Position numbers and translations under genes: made by a program. From Candidatus Sumerlaeota bacterium (lineage in GTDB: Bacteria > Sumerlaeota > Sumerlaeia > JADFCW01): a stretch of DNA of 32,894 bases. Of the stretch, positions 15,965-24,614 are shown one piece after another. Below the pieces are notes generated by a model. It had not been told where the DNA came from and did no database searches. It was given only the letters and a program-made list of their open reading frames with translations. Numbering within the stretch: position 1 is the stretch's first letter; the number at the start of each line of letters is the position of its first letter. The stretch lies in assembly GCA_017161705.1 (NCBI GenBank), contig JADFCW010000040.1:1-32894 (forward strand), written 5' to 3'.

Positions 15965-17554
15965 TCAGCGGGGCGAGGCGCTGCGCCGCAAATTGGCGGG
16001 AAGAATTTTCAACGAATCGCGGTACTTGGCAACCGTCCGGCGGGCGATACTGTAGCCCTGGGCCTTCAGTCGCTTGGCGATCTCCGAATCGCTGAGCGGA
16101 CGCCTGGGGTCTTCCTCGGCAACCATTTTGCGGATCAGTTCCTTGACGCTGCGCGAGGAGGCGGCCGTGCTGCCGTCGCGGTCGAGGCTGCTGGAAAAGA
16201 AGTACTTCAATGGGAACACTCCGCGAGGGGTCTCCACATACTTGTTCGCCGTCACGCGCGCAATCGTGCTTTCGTGCATCCCGACCGCCTCGGCGATCTG
16301 GCGCAGTGTCAGCGGCTTGAGATACTCCGTTCCCTTCTCCAAGAACTCCTTCTGATACTCCAGGATGGCTTCGGTCACGCGCAGAATGGTCCCTTTGCGG
16401 CGCTCGATGTTGCGGATCAGCCACACGGCGTCGCGGTATTTGTTGCGATAATATTCGCGTTCCTTGTCTTTCAATCCGTCGCGCGTGAACAGGAGATGGC
16501 GATAGTAGTCGTTGATGTGCAGATGACGGAGTTCGCCCTCGTTGAGAAAGTATAAATAGCGGTTGTCCACTTTCTTGACGACAATATCAGGTTCGACATA
16601 CGAGGGGGTATCTTTGGTGATCGAGCGGCCGGGTTTGGGTTCGCAGCGGCGGATGTTGCGAAACGCTTCGGCCACTTTTTCTTCGGGGACATTGAGCGCG
16701 CGGGCAATCTCGCGGAATTTCTGCTGCCCCATCTGTGCGAAGTACTCGGTCAGAATTGCGCGGTAGATCGGGTCCGTCAGCCCCTGGCTGTTCAACTGAA
16801 TCAGCAAACACTCGGCCAGATTGCGTGCGCCGACGCCCGTCGGGTCGAAGGTCTGAATAATCCGGAGCACCTCTTCGACCTCGTCGGCGGGAACGTTCAA
16901 TTGCGCCGCAGCTTCCTCGACCGACAACGTCAGGTAGCCGTTTTCGTCTATATTGCCGATCAGGAACTCGCCGATGTGAAGCCGCCGCCCGTCGAGCGCC
17001 GAAACCCGCAGTTGCCACATCAGATGGTCGTACAAGCTGCGGCGTGTGGCAGTGTATTCCGTGAAATCGCGCTCTTCGTCCGGCTCCTCGCGCACCGACG
17101 CATAGGAAACCGTTGGCTCATCGTAATACTCATCCCATTCGACGTCCACCTGGTCGAACGTCTCCGCACCTTCTTCGCTATCGAGTGGAGGCGGCAGCGG
17201 TGCGGCGTCGAGGTCCAGCGGCAAGGGATTGTCCTTTGCCGGATCGAGGGCCGCCGCATCGGCGAGGTCGCCCCCTTCGGCCTCGATCGCGGACTCGGAA
17301 GAATCGGCGGAATCAGCAGCAGGAGCATCTTCGGCATCCTTCGCATCCAGGCTCGAAGGGCCTTGCGATTCTCTGTCCTGTTCTTCTTCCTCCTCTTCTT
17401 CCATCTCCAAAAATGGATTTTCGAGGATTTCCTGCCGCGCCAGCTGCTCCATTTCCTGCGTATTCATCTGCAGCAGTTTGATGGACAGCTGCATCTGGGG
17501 CGTCATCACCAGCTTTTGGGTTTGAATTTGGACTTGTTCCAGCGACAGCGGCAT
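15965..17554 (-). CDS. rpoN: RNA polymerase sigma-54 factor
   Basis: The product is 529 aa. Region I (1-50) is glutamine- and leucine-rich (LEQVQIQTQKLVMTPQMQLS) and contacts activators. Region II (about 51-165) is an unusually long, highly acidic linker with EEEEEEEQD and many D/A/P residues. The core-binding domain and HTH follow; PLTLRQIAEAVGMHESTIAR with VTANKYVETPRGVFPLKYFF is the family signature. The RpoN box ARRTVAKYR is at 504-512, reading promoter -24 elements. An enhancer-binding partner with a sigma-54 AAA+ domain is encoded at 28751-30160. The gene heads a four-gene operon. Confidence 0.96.
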   Translation of the reverse strand: MPLSLEQVQIQTQKLVMTPQMQLSIKLLQMNTQEMEQLARQEILENPFLEMEEEEEEEQDRESQGPSSLDAKDAEDAPAADSADSSESAIEAEGGDLADAAALDPAKDNPLPLDLDAAPLPPPLDSEEGAETFDQVDVEWDEYYDEPTVSYASVREEPDEERDFTEYTATRRSLYDHLMWQLRVSALDGRRLHIGEFLIGNIDENGYLTLSVEEAAAQLNVPADEVEEVLRIIQTFDPTGVGARNLAECLLIQLNSQGLTDPIYRAILTEYFAQMGQQKFREIARALNVPEEKVAEAFRNIRRCEPKPGRSITKDTPSYVEPDIVVKKVDNRYLYFLNEGELRHLHINDYYRHLLFTRDGLKDKEREYYRNKYRDAVWLIRNIERRKGTILRVTEAILEYQKEFLEKGTEYLKPLTLRQIAEAVGMHESTIARVTANKYVETPRGVFPLKYFFSSSLDRDGSTAASSRSVKELIRKMVAEEDPRRPLSDSEIAKRLKAQGYSIARRTVAKYRDSLKILPANLRRSASPR

Positions 17555-17805
17555 CTCGAAAAACCTGCGCTCTTCAGATTCTGAAAGAGAGTATTGCTTT
17601 TTTTATCCCTTCAATCAAGTGAAAACACGCAAACGGGCGTTGCCCGAGGATAAGAAAGGTGCGAACGCCAGGCCGCAGGACGTCGAGTATTTCGCCGACC
17701 CACCGCCCCTCCAGCTTCGAACCTTGACACGGCGCGGGCGGCTTCTTCAGATACGTGTGTTTTGCGGTGCCTCAGCCGTTTATTATGATGGTTTGAAAAG
17801 GGTCG
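17555..17805. promoter_or_regulatory. Divergent rpoN / flippase intergenic region
   Basis: Plus-strand TTGACA at 17724-17729 is a perfect -35 hexamer, with a weak -10 (TCAGAT, 17747-17752) after 17 bases; it could start the flippase transcript. I see no matching minus-strand promoter for rpoN. The assignment is tentative. Confidence 0.35.
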
Positions 17806-19188
17806 GTGAAATCCAATATCCATCATCCGGAAGGCCCATCGGAATCTGCGGCCGCGCGCCGGCGCGGTTGGCGGTGGCTGCTCGACCGCTTCCCCCTTCA
17901 CCTGGCTGCGTCGCGCACCGGGCGCGAGGCAGCTCTGGTTGTCTTTGGAAACTTCGTCAACAAAGTTCTCGTCTTTGTCCTTCACTCGCTTTTAATCCGG
18001 ACGCTCGACAAGGCCTCGTTTGCCATATTCAGCGTCACCGTCATCACGACGGAAGTCCTGACGGAGCTGGCCGACCTCGGTCTCAACGTAAATCTTGTCC
18101 GCACGTACAGCCGCTATGCTGAGCGGAATCCCGCCGCCGCACTTTCCGTTGTTCGCCTCATCCTTCGCGTCAAAGTCCTTTGGGTTTTTGCCCTGACTCT
18201 TGCGTTTTACGCCGTGGCGCCGTTGTTCGCCAGTTTGCTCCGCAGGCCTGACCTGACGGAGTTCTTCCGACTGTCGGCGGTCGGCCTGGCCGGCCCAGTG
18301 ATGATTTACTTCGCGCTGGCTCACATGCAGGCAGCCCGTTTGTTCGGGCGCTATGTGCTCGTCAATACGGTGGAACGGCTGGCGCTGGTCGTTCTGATTG
18401 TCCTTTTGGCGGCGACGGGGCATCTGTGGCTCTATCCGGCGCTGACGATTTGGGTAGTGGTGCCGTTTCTGGCTGCCGCTCTGGCGTTTCTGGTCGCTCC
18501 GCGCGACTATTGGCAGGGCGGGCGAATCGAACCGGGCGTGGCCGCCGAGGTCTTTCACTTCGGCAAGTGGGCTCTGGTTCTGGTCCTGATCGTCCTGCTG
18601 ATGTATCGCCTCGAAGTATTCATGCTGACAGCGTTGGCGAACGAAGAAGAGGTCGCGGACTTTGTCATCGCGCTGCGCCTGTGCGCGCTCTTTCAAGTAG
18701 TGACCACCGGCCTGACGACCGCGCTGGTGCCGCGCGTGGGCCGATTCGAGTCGGTGGCCGAATGCCGGACCTACCTGAAGCTGGTTTTGCGAACGAGTCC
18801 GCTGTTGCTGGCGGCGACGGGTGCGGTCTGCCTGTTTGCTTATCCACTGATGGTGTGGCCATTTGGCGAGAAGGCGGCGCCGGCGGTGCCGGTCTTCCGC
18901 GTGCTGGCGCTGGGCGAGACGGCATGGTTGTTTACTGGATTTCTGGTTCCCGTGTATTACCGGCTCAACCGCGTCAATCTCCTGTGCGCAACCAATGTGT
19001 TGACGCTTGCGGTCAGCGCGGCGTCCAACTGGTTCTTGATTCCGCGGTATCTGGGGATGGGGGCGGCGGTGGCGTATGCAGCATCGCGCACAACGCTATT
19101 GCTCGCCTTGGTTCTCCTGGTGCCGGCGCTGTTGCGAAAACCGCCAGCCCATGAACCGACCGAGACGCAACCGGTGCCCTTGGCGTAG
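17806..19188 (+). CDS. Polysaccharide flippase (MOP/Wzx-like membrane protein)
   Basis: The product is 460 aa from a GTG start with AAAAGGG a few bases upstream. After a basic N-terminus it has about twelve to fourteen hydrophobic helices (e.g. LVVFGNFVNKVLVFVLHSLL, then VLIVLLAATGHLWLYPAL, LVLVLIVLLMYRLEVFML). The pattern AALVVFGNFVNKVL...LLIRTLDKASFAIFSV is typical of RfbX/Wzx-type exporters, where 'L..e.FG.y' follows helix 1. Such proteins move undecaprenyl-linked oligosaccharides across the inner membrane. No glycosyltransferases or Wzy sit nearby, so it is an orphan flippase. The gene shows no clear terminator except the candidate at 19214-19257. Confidence 0.8.
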   Translation: MKSNIHHPEGPSESAAARRRGWRWLLDRFPLHLAASRTGREAALVVFGNFVNKVLVFVLHSLLIRTLDKASFAIFSVTVITTEVLTELADLGLNVNLVRTYSRYAERNPAAALSVVRLILRVKVLWVFALTLAFYAVAPLFASLLRRPDLTEFFRLSAVGLAGPVMIYFALAHMQAARLFGRYVLVNTVERLALVVLIVLLAATGHLWLYPALTIWVVVPFLAAALAFLVAPRDYWQGGRIEPGVAAEVFHFGKWALVLVLIVLLMYRLEVFMLTALANEEEVADFVIALRLCALFQVVTTGLTTALVPRVGRFESVAECRTYLKLVLRTSPLLLAATGAVCLFAYPLMVWPFGEKAAPAVPVFRVLALGETAWLFTGFLVPVYYRLNRVNLLCATNVLTLAVSAASNWFLIPRYLGMGAAVAYAASRTTLLLALVLLVPALLRKPPAHEPTETQPVPLA

Positions 19189-19213
19189 CGCAAATTCAGC
19201 AGGGGAAGGGAAC

Positions 19214-19257
19214 TCCTGCCCCATGCGGCAATGCGGCAAAAGGTGCAGGAATTTTTC
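19214..19257 (+). terminator. Possible terminator between flippase and rplM
   Basis: TCCTGC (19214-19219) pairs with GCAGGA (19245-19250), and a T-rich tail (ATTTTTCTT) follows. The stem is short and the intervening loop long, so confidence is low. Confidence 0.35.
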
Positions 19258-19287
19258 TTGACACGCTTCGGGTTTGGCCGCTATTTT
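19258..19287 (+). promoter_or_regulatory. Predicted promoter of rplM-rpsI
   Basis: TTGACA (19258-19263) is followed after 18 bases by TATTTT (19282-19287). Transcription would begin about 65 bases before the rplM ATG, leaving room for a short leader. I could not identify an L13-type autoregulatory structure in it. Confidence 0.6.
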
Positions 19288-19357
19288 CCCCATTCTTGTG
19301 TGGTGATTGCGCCATTGAAACAGCAGATGTGAACGATTCTAACTTCAGGTTTATCAG

Positions 19358-19810
19358 ATGAAAACGTATTCGCCGAAACCGGGCGACATCGCCGAAAAAT
19401 GGTATGTCGCTGATGCAACGGGACAAATCGTCGGGCGGTTTGCCGCCAAAGTTGCCGCCGTCCTGCGCGGAAAAAACTTTCCGCAATTCGCCCCGCATTG
19501 GAACATGGGCGCCCACGTCGTCGTGATCAACGCCGAAAAAGCTGTTTTTACCGGCAAGAAAATGGAGGACAAATACTATCGCTACCATACGGGCTGGCCG
19601 CACGGGCTGAAGGAAAAGCAGGCCAAGACGCTGGCGGTTGAAAAACCCGGCGAGATTCTCCGCCAGGCCATCCTCGGCATGCTGCCGAAAACCCGTTTGG
19701 GCGAAAGGATGAAAAAGCGTCTGCGTGTCTTTGCAGGCCCGAATCATCCGCATGGCGCTCAGAATCCTGAACCTCTGGTGATCGAAACGCGCAAGCCGCG
19801 CAAGGAGTAA
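19358..19810 (+). CDS. rplM: 50S ribosomal protein L13
   Basis: The product is 150 aa, a normal length. [19 protein letters not shown] at the N-terminus, then [28 protein letters not shown] and [19 protein letters not shown] are the L13 core, ending in the [13 protein letters not shown] block. It is an early assembly protein of the large subunit. rpsI follows after five bases, the near-universal pairing. Confidence 0.97.
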   Translation: MKTYSPKPGDIAEKWYVADATGQIVGRFAAKVAAVLRGKNFPQFAPHWNMGAHVVVINAEKAVFTGKKMEDKYYRYHTGWPHGLKEKQAKTLAVEKPGEILRQAILGMLPKTRLGERMKKRLRVFAGPNHPHGAQNPEPLVIETRKPRKE

Positions 19811-19815
19811 AGTCT

Positions 19816-20217
19816 ATGACAACCGCAATAGAACAATACTGTGGAACCGGCCGCCGTAAAACGAGCACCGCACGCGTGTATCTACGTCCCGGCAAGGGAC
19901 GTCTCGAGGTCAACGGCGTGCCGTGGAATCGCTACTTTGGCGATCGCGCCACGGTTGAAATGATCATCAAGCAGCCGCTGAAGGAAACCCACACGTTGAC
20001 CAAGTATGATATCTTCGTGAAAGTGGGCGGCGGCGGCGTCATGGGACAGGCCGGCGCGATCCGCCACGGCATTGCGCGCGCGTTGATTCAGACCAACCCG
20101 GCGCTGCGGCCTGCCTTGCGCAAGGCGGGCCTGTTGACGCGCGACCCGCGCATGAAAGAGCGGAAGAAATACGGGCAGCGCGGCGCGCGGCGGCGCTTCC
20201 AGTTCTCAAAACGCTAA
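19816..20217 (+). CDS. rpsI: 30S ribosomal protein S9
   Basis: The product is 133 aa. It opens [19 protein letters not shown], continues with [21 protein letters not shown], and ends [17 protein letters not shown]; this C-terminal tail reaches the P-site tRNA. AGGAG precedes the ATG. It is co-transcribed with rplM. Confidence 0.97.
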   Translation: MTTAIEQYCGTGRRKTSTARVYLRPGKGRLEVNGVPWNRYFGDRATVEMIIKQPLKETHTLTKYDIFVKVGGGGVMGQAGAIRHGIARALIQTNPALRPALRKAGLLTRDPRMKERKKYGQRGARRRFQFSKR

Positions 20218-20268
20218 TCAAACGGCGCGCCTCCATCCAACCGACCGACATCACCGCGGGAGCAAACT

Positions 20269-20748
20269 GTGGCCGAAACCGACATTTCCCTCGATATCCA
20301 TCCGATCGAGCCGGATGAGACCGATGCCGCGGTCGAACTGATCACGAAATGCGTCGGCGAATACGACGCCTACGACTGCGACATGGGGCAGCAAGACCTT
20401 CAGCCCGAACGGATAGAAGACCTCTACGAAGAACCAAAGGGCAAACTCTGGGTCGCCAAGGTCGGCGATCAGGTGGTCGGCACCATTGGGTTACGGCGCG
20501 TGGACGACCGAACCTGCCGTATTTCGCGGCTGTCGGTTCACCCGGACTATCGCAAACATGACGTTGTGCAGCAGTTGGAAAGAACCTTTGAGGACTATGC
20601 CCGCAGCCAAGGTTATCGCCGCGCAACCGCCGAGTTGGCGGTGCGGCAAAAACCCGCCGCTGTGTTCCTCGAATCCGTCGGATTCGAGGAATTCAAACGC
20701 ACCCTCCGCAATAAAATGGTCGTAGTTACCTTCGAGAAAACCTTGTAG
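20269..20748 (+). CDS. GNAT family N-acetyltransferase
   Basis: The product is 159 aa from a GTG start with GGGAG six bases upstream. The fold is visible as an N-terminal helix region, KLWVAKVGDQVVGTIGLRRVDD (strands 2-4), then CRISRLSVHPDYRKHDVVQQLERTFEDYARSQGYRRATAEL and a C-terminal FLESVGFEEF, the classic end of the fold. The acetyl-CoA loop, normally R/Q-x-x-G-x-G/A, reads RKHDVV, so the glycines are missing. The enzyme may bind acetyl-CoA poorly, or use a variant loop. It lies 51 bases after rpsI; a link to ribosomal protein modification is only a guess from position. Confidence 0.8.
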   Translation: MAETDISLDIHPIEPDETDAAVELITKCVGEYDAYDCDMGQQDLQPERIEDLYEEPKGKLWVAKVGDQVVGTIGLRRVDDRTCRISRLSVHPDYRKHDVVQQLERTFEDYARSQGYRRATAELAVRQKPAAVFLESVGFEEFKRTLRNKMVVVTFEKTL

Positions 20749-20824
20749 CTTTCCGCGCAGCGCCTGAAGTTCCTTCTGCGAACACAGCACATTGAAAGCG
20801 TGAACTGCAACCACCCGGCTGCAC

Positions 20825-22606
20825 TCATCGCCGCGCGGCTTTGGGCGTTGCAGGCGGAGGCGGCGGAGTGAAGAGAATGACACCGCGCGTGTGCAAACCC
20901 GCTCCCGTTCCGGCCGTGCTTGCGCCGATTGCGGCAATCCGGTTCAATCGGTTCAACCACTGCTGGACTTGCCCCATGCGCTCGACTTGCGCCGGATCGG
21001 CTTTGGGCAAACGGCGCACGATTTCCCTGACCACCGCAACGATTTTGGGTACATGGATCACGATCAAGTCATTGCACTCCTTGTGCAGATAGGGCGCAAG
21101 CGCGGCATACAACATGCCCGAATAGAAAGACTTTTGCCGGCCTTCGAGGCGCTCCATCGCCTGTTGAACGCTCTCGGTTCCCAGGCCCGCCAAAAGATAA
21201 TTCCCGCTTCTGCCGTAAGCGACGGAATAGAACGGCGCCGGCGGGAAAGCGAAGGACCGAATCACCCGGCCCTGGTGAGACAATGTCTGAATCGCCGGCG
21301 CGGGGCGGGCTGCAGGCGCCCCCGCGCCGTATTGCTTCTCCATGAACCGCTCGAACCCCCTCAGCACGGTCTCCATCCGCGCATCGTCCCGCACTTGAAG
21401 TCCCGCGGCCAGATCGAAGGACGGCAGCAATTGAAGCGGATCGAATCCGGCGGCATCGAGGCTGATAAAAACCTCCGGGCCGATCGAGGCGGCCAAGTCT
21501 TCACGCAGCGCAAAACCCATCTGCTCGCGGAATCTCTCCTCGCTCAATTGCAGCCGCTGTTCCGGGCTGCGCCCGGGCGGCGCGGCGGCGCGAATAGACT
21601 CCAGCGCTATGGCGCGAAGGAGATCATAGAGCACAGGGCCGTCGAGTGTGTTGCGGGCGACAAACGCGATGGGGGCCGACGAGACGGCGTCGAGCACGCG
21701 CATCCTGGCAGGCGGATAAGCCTGATAAAGGGCGCTCAACGGGTCGCGCGACGGATCGCCAAAGGGCAGGAACGATTCCAGGCGGATTGCCTCTTTTTCG
21801 ATTCGCGCCCCGACGGCCAGCGGCATGGCGATCGAACCACCGGGGGCGACTCCCAACAGCCACAAGCCCGGAATCCGTTGGGGACCGTTCAGATAGAGAA
21901 ATCCATGCAGGCGGGGCTCGGTCAACCCGCCGATTGCCGCCCGATAGCGCGCCTGGCTGTCGAGTCCAGCGGGCTTGCGGCACTGGTCCACAATTCGGCG
22001 GATCGCGTCGGCATGATTGGCGAGGACGAACCGCTCGGGCGTCAATTCGGCCGCCGCCATGCCGATGCCGGCGTCGGTGGATACGATTCGGACTTGCTGG
22101 TAGTCGCTCTGTTCGAGGCGAAGGCCGGCGCGCTGTGCGGTCTCGGCCATGCGTTGGATCGCGTAATCGGCCAGACGCCGAAATCGGGGGGCATCAGCCA
22201 CGCGAAAGACAAAGACGGCGCCGCTTCGCCCCTGCCGGGTGGGCGGCGGCAGAAAAGCAAAGTCTATCCCCCAAATAATGGCCGGCAGCGTCGAGGCGTC
22301 GAGAGGAAAACCCAAAGCGGCTTCCATTCGGCGCTTTTCGGCAAGAAATAGGTCCAGCGGCGAAAACCCCGTGGGCACTGGACTGTTCAAGAGCGCCGCG
22401 ACGTCGCCGTAAATCGGTGTGGCGGCCAGAGCCTTCCACGCCTCGGCCAGGTCGGGAATGGAGAGAACAAGAACCGCTTCGGGAGGGAGAGCGCGCGGGT
22501 CGCTAAATGTGCGGATGGAAGCGGCGGGGACCGCGCGACCCGCGGCCAGGGCAAGGAGAAAAAAGAGGACAATCTGCCTGCAGGGGTGTTGCGGCTGACG
22601 GATCAT
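20825..22606 (-). CDS. DUF3352-like exported protein
   Basis: The product is 593 aa from the ATG at 22606, which directly precedes a signal peptide (IVLFFLLALAAGRAVPAA). The frame extends 26 codons further upstream, but that part looks non-coding. After the signal comes LPPEAVLVLSIPDLAEAWKAL, the opening of the DUF3352 pattern ('P.d..lvl.ipDl...w..l'). Repeated segments of the same style follow (AVFVFRVADAPRFRRLADY; FVLANHADAIRRIVDQC; YLLAGLGTESVQQAMERL), the family's repeated FTSH-like domains. The C-terminus is proline-rich (TPPPPPAT). Function is unknown; DUF3352 proteins are secreted or anchored in PVC-type bacteria. Family assignment is by eye. A TIGR04073 gene lies upstream on the same strand. 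Confidence 0.6.
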   Translation of the reverse strand: MIRQPQHPCRQIVLFFLLALAAGRAVPAASIRTFSDPRALPPEAVLVLSIPDLAEAWKALAATPIYGDVAALLNSPVPTGFSPLDLFLAEKRRMEAALGFPLDASTLPAIIWGIDFAFLPPPTRQGRSGAVFVFRVADAPRFRRLADYAIQRMAETAQRAGLRLEQSDYQQVRIVSTDAGIGMAAAELTPERFVLANHADAIRRIVDQCRKPAGLDSQARYRAAIGGLTEPRLHGFLYLNGPQRIPGLWLLGVAPGGSIAMPLAVGARIEKEAIRLESFLPFGDPSRDPLSALYQAYPPARMRVLDAVSSAPIAFVARNTLDGPVLYDLLRAIALESIRAAAPPGRSPEQRLQLSEERFREQMGFALREDLAASIGPEVFISLDAAGFDPLQLLPSFDLAAGLQVRDDARMETVLRGFERFMEKQYGAGAPAARPAPAIQTLSHQGRVIRSFAFPPAPFYSVAYGRSGNYLLAGLGTESVQQAMERLEGRQKSFYSGMLYAALAPYLHKECNDLIVIHVPKIVAVVREIVRRLPKADPAQVERMGQVQQWLNRLNRIAAIGASTAGTGAGLHTRGVILFTPPPPPATPKAARR

Positions 22607-22702
22607 TGTGCTTTTCTCATCTGCGCGTTGTTGACCTATACTTATTCGCGCACCCCTAGCTGAATAGATTGCCATAGAAGACAAAAGGTTTGCTGGATAA
22701 AG

Positions 22703-22737
22703 AAAGAGCCACGCCTGGAATTGGCCTGGCCCTCTTT
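22703..22737 (-). terminator. Possible terminator after the TIGR04073 gene
   Basis: Read on the minus strand, AAAGAG at the left pairs with CTCTTT at the right, with an inner CCA/TGG extension; CTTTATCC follows. The hairpin starts about 55 bases after the stop at 22793. It could end transcription between the two minus-strand genes. Confidence 0.45.
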
Positions 22738-22792
22738 TGCTCGATTGGATAAGAAACGTGGCGACGGAATCCGGCGACTCCCCGCCCCGTTT

Positions 22793-23227
22793 CTATTCGA
22801 ACGAATCGGCCGGATTGGGCTGGGGGTCTGTCATAAACGGCAACGGCTCGCCCCAGAGCGGGGTAAGAATAAACTCCGGCTCGATCAGCGGCAGATAGTT
22901 GTCCGGATAAGGAAAGGGGAAGGAAACAATTTCATAGACGCCGCCGATGGTGCGGGCGATGGCCCAGCCAACGCCGGTAATCGTGCCCACAACGGTTCCG
23001 GAGAAGGGATCGGTCTCTTTCCAGTAAATTGCGATGTTCTTGGGCACCTCGACCCAGCCGGTCAGCACATTCATCACGCCGCGGCCCAGCTTGCGGAACA
23101 TGAGCGAGATATCCTTGCGCTTGCGGGTGAAATCGTCGGCCTGGGCGCGGCCGGCTCCTCCCACGATGCCCGCCAGTACGACAATCAGCGTTGCAGCGAC
23201 GATGGTTTTGCGTGTCTTGAAACTCAT
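22793..23227 (-). CDS. TIGR04073-family ('exosortase system-associated') exported protein
   Basis: The product is 144 aa from the ATG at 23227, with GGGAGG 11 bases upstream and a signal peptide to about residue 30 (IVAATLIVVLAGIVGGAG). The body carries the family's hallmarks: KLGRGVMNVLTGWVEVPKN, then GVGWAIARTIGGVYEIVSFP and FPYPDNYLPLIEPEFIL. The family was named for co-occurrence with exosortase/PEP-CTERM systems, but no exosortase, PEP-CTERM protein or related gene lies in this window. Biochemical role unknown. Confidence 0.8.
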   Translation of the reverse strand: MSFKTRKTIVAATLIVVLAGIVGGAGRAQADDFTRKRKDISLMFRKLGRGVMNVLTGWVEVPKNIAIYWKETDPFSGTVVGTITGVGWAIARTIGGVYEIVSFPFPYPDNYLPLIEPEFILTPLWGEPLPFMTDPQPNPADSFE

Positions 23228-23467
23228 GGTTTTCAGAGCCTCCCTCGCAACTTCCGTTGGGCCGAATTTACCTCCCTGACGCACGAAGCGTCGAAACCCT
23301 ATCAGGCAAACTCCAGCAAGATCAAGAGAAAAAAACAGAAAAAAACCGTCGGAAGCCTATCCGTCCAAATCGGGAAACTCGCCCGAGGCGTTATGGACTT
23401 GCTTTCCAGGCCGGGCTGTGCCAACGAATTCCTTTGCTGGACTACCACTGAACAGGAGGTTTTCATT

Positions 23468-24601
23468 ATGAAATGGAGTATGGCCCCAGGTATGGCTCTA
23501 ATGTGTGTGGCGATGGTTGCAGCGGTCTCGGTCGGCCTTGCCGCACCGGCGCCTCAGGTCGAAACGCTTCCGATCGGCGCAACGGCGCCGGACTTCAGTC
23601 TGCCTGCCGTGGAGGGGAAAACCTATACATTGAAGGATTTCGCCGGTGCCAAAATCCTCGCAGTTGTCTTCACCTGCAATCATTGCCCGACGGCTATCGC
23701 CTACGAAGAGCGCCTCAAGCAACTGGTTGCCGAGTATCAGAAAAAAGGCGTAGCCTTCGTGGCCATCTCGCCCAACGATCCCAAGGCCCTGCGCCTGGAC
23801 GAAATGGGCTATACCGACCTCGGCGATTCGTTCGAGGAGATGAAAATCCGCGCCAAGCACGCCCAGTTCAATTTCCCTTATCTTTACGACGGCGATACCC
23901 AGCAGATCGCCCGCGCCTATGGCCCGACCAATACGCCGCACGTCTTTCTGTTCGACACCGAACGCAAACTCCGCTACCGAGGCCGGATAGATGATTCCGA
24001 GAATCCGAAAAACGTCAAACAACACTATGTGCGCGACGCGCTCGACGCTCTATTGGCCGGCAAACCCGTACCCGTCGAGGTCACCAAGGCCGCCGGCTGC
24101 TCGATCAAATGGAGCGACAAGCGCGATTCCGTCGTCGAGGCGATGAAGAAACTGGCCGCCGAACCGGTAACGGTGAAATCGGTGAATCTCGACGGCGTCA
24201 TGGCGGTCTTGAAAAACAACTCCGACAAATTGCGGCTGATCAACTTCTGGGCTACGTGGTGTCCGCCCTGTCAGGCCGAGTTCCCCGAACTGGTCACCAT
24301 CAATCGGATGTATCGGCACCGTGGATTTGAGATGGTGCTTGTGAGCCTCGATCCGCCGGACAAGCAGGCCGAAGTGCTCGAGTTCCTGAAGAAGCGCGAG
24401 GCGTCCAACACCAATCTCCACTATGACTCCGACGACGTGGAGAAACTGATCAACCGCGTGGGCAACAAATGGGAAGGCGCCATTCCGTTCACGCTGCTCG
24501 TACGTCCCGGCGGGCAGGTGGTTTATTCTCATGTAGGAATTATAGACCCGCTCGAAGTGCGCCGGCTGATCGTCAAGGAACTGGGCCCGCGAGCAAAGTA
24601 A
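23468..24601 (+). CDS. Exported double-thioredoxin-fold protein
   Basis: The product is 377 aa. The start ATG at 23468 has AGGAGG eight bases upstream; the longer open frame to 22721 is antisense to the TIGR04073 gene and rejected. A signal peptide spans residues ~1-26. Domain 1 (30-190) is a redoxin/peroxiredoxin-like fold with GATAPDFSLPAV and a CxxC at C70-x-x-C73 (FTCNHCPTA), characteristic of the redoxin-family subset with CNHCP. Domain 2 (about 220-370) is a TlpA/thioredoxin-like fold with WATWCPPCQ (C265, C268), then PFTLLVRPGGQVVY. Fusions of this type act in periplasmic disulfide or electron-transfer chemistry; substrate and partner reductase are not evident. It is followed at 13 bases by the methyltransferase. 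Confidence 0.85.
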   Translation: MKWSMAPGMALMCVAMVAAVSVGLAAPAPQVETLPIGATAPDFSLPAVEGKTYTLKDFAGAKILAVVFTCNHCPTAIAYEERLKQLVAEYQKKGVAFVAISPNDPKALRLDEMGYTDLGDSFEEMKIRAKHAQFNFPYLYDGDTQQIARAYGPTNTPHVFLFDTERKLRYRGRIDDSENPKNVKQHYVRDALDALLAGKPVPVEVTKAAGCSIKWSDKRDSVVEAMKKLAAEPVTVKSVNLDGVMAVLKNNSDKLRLINFWATWCPPCQAEFPELVTINRMYRHRGFEMVLVSLDPPDKQAEVLEFLKKREASNTNLHYDSDDVEKLINRVGNKWEGAIPFTLLVRPGGQVVYSHVGIIDPLEVRRLIVKELGPRAK

Positions 24602-24614
24602 CCCGGCGACCGCG

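Noticed and set aside
14142-16055. 637-aa plus-strand open frame
   Set aside because: It is antisense to era and the phosphohexomutase gene, both with full family motifs. The product is low in recognisable structure and has no ribosome binding site; long antisense frames are expected in GC-rich DNA.
15951-16424. Upstream in-frame extension of the phosphohexomutase gene
   Set aside because: It overlaps rpoN on the same strand in another frame. The ATG at 15950 has AAGGAG at ideal distance and matches the family N-terminus.
20891-22351. 486-aa plus-strand open frame
   Set aside because: Antisense to the DUF3352-like gene, which has a signal peptide and family-like opening; the plus frame has neither.
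22721-23467. Upstream in-frame extension of the double-thioredoxin gene
   Set aside because: The stretch is antisense to the TIGR04073 gene; the ATG at 23468 has AGGAGG and begins a signal peptide.
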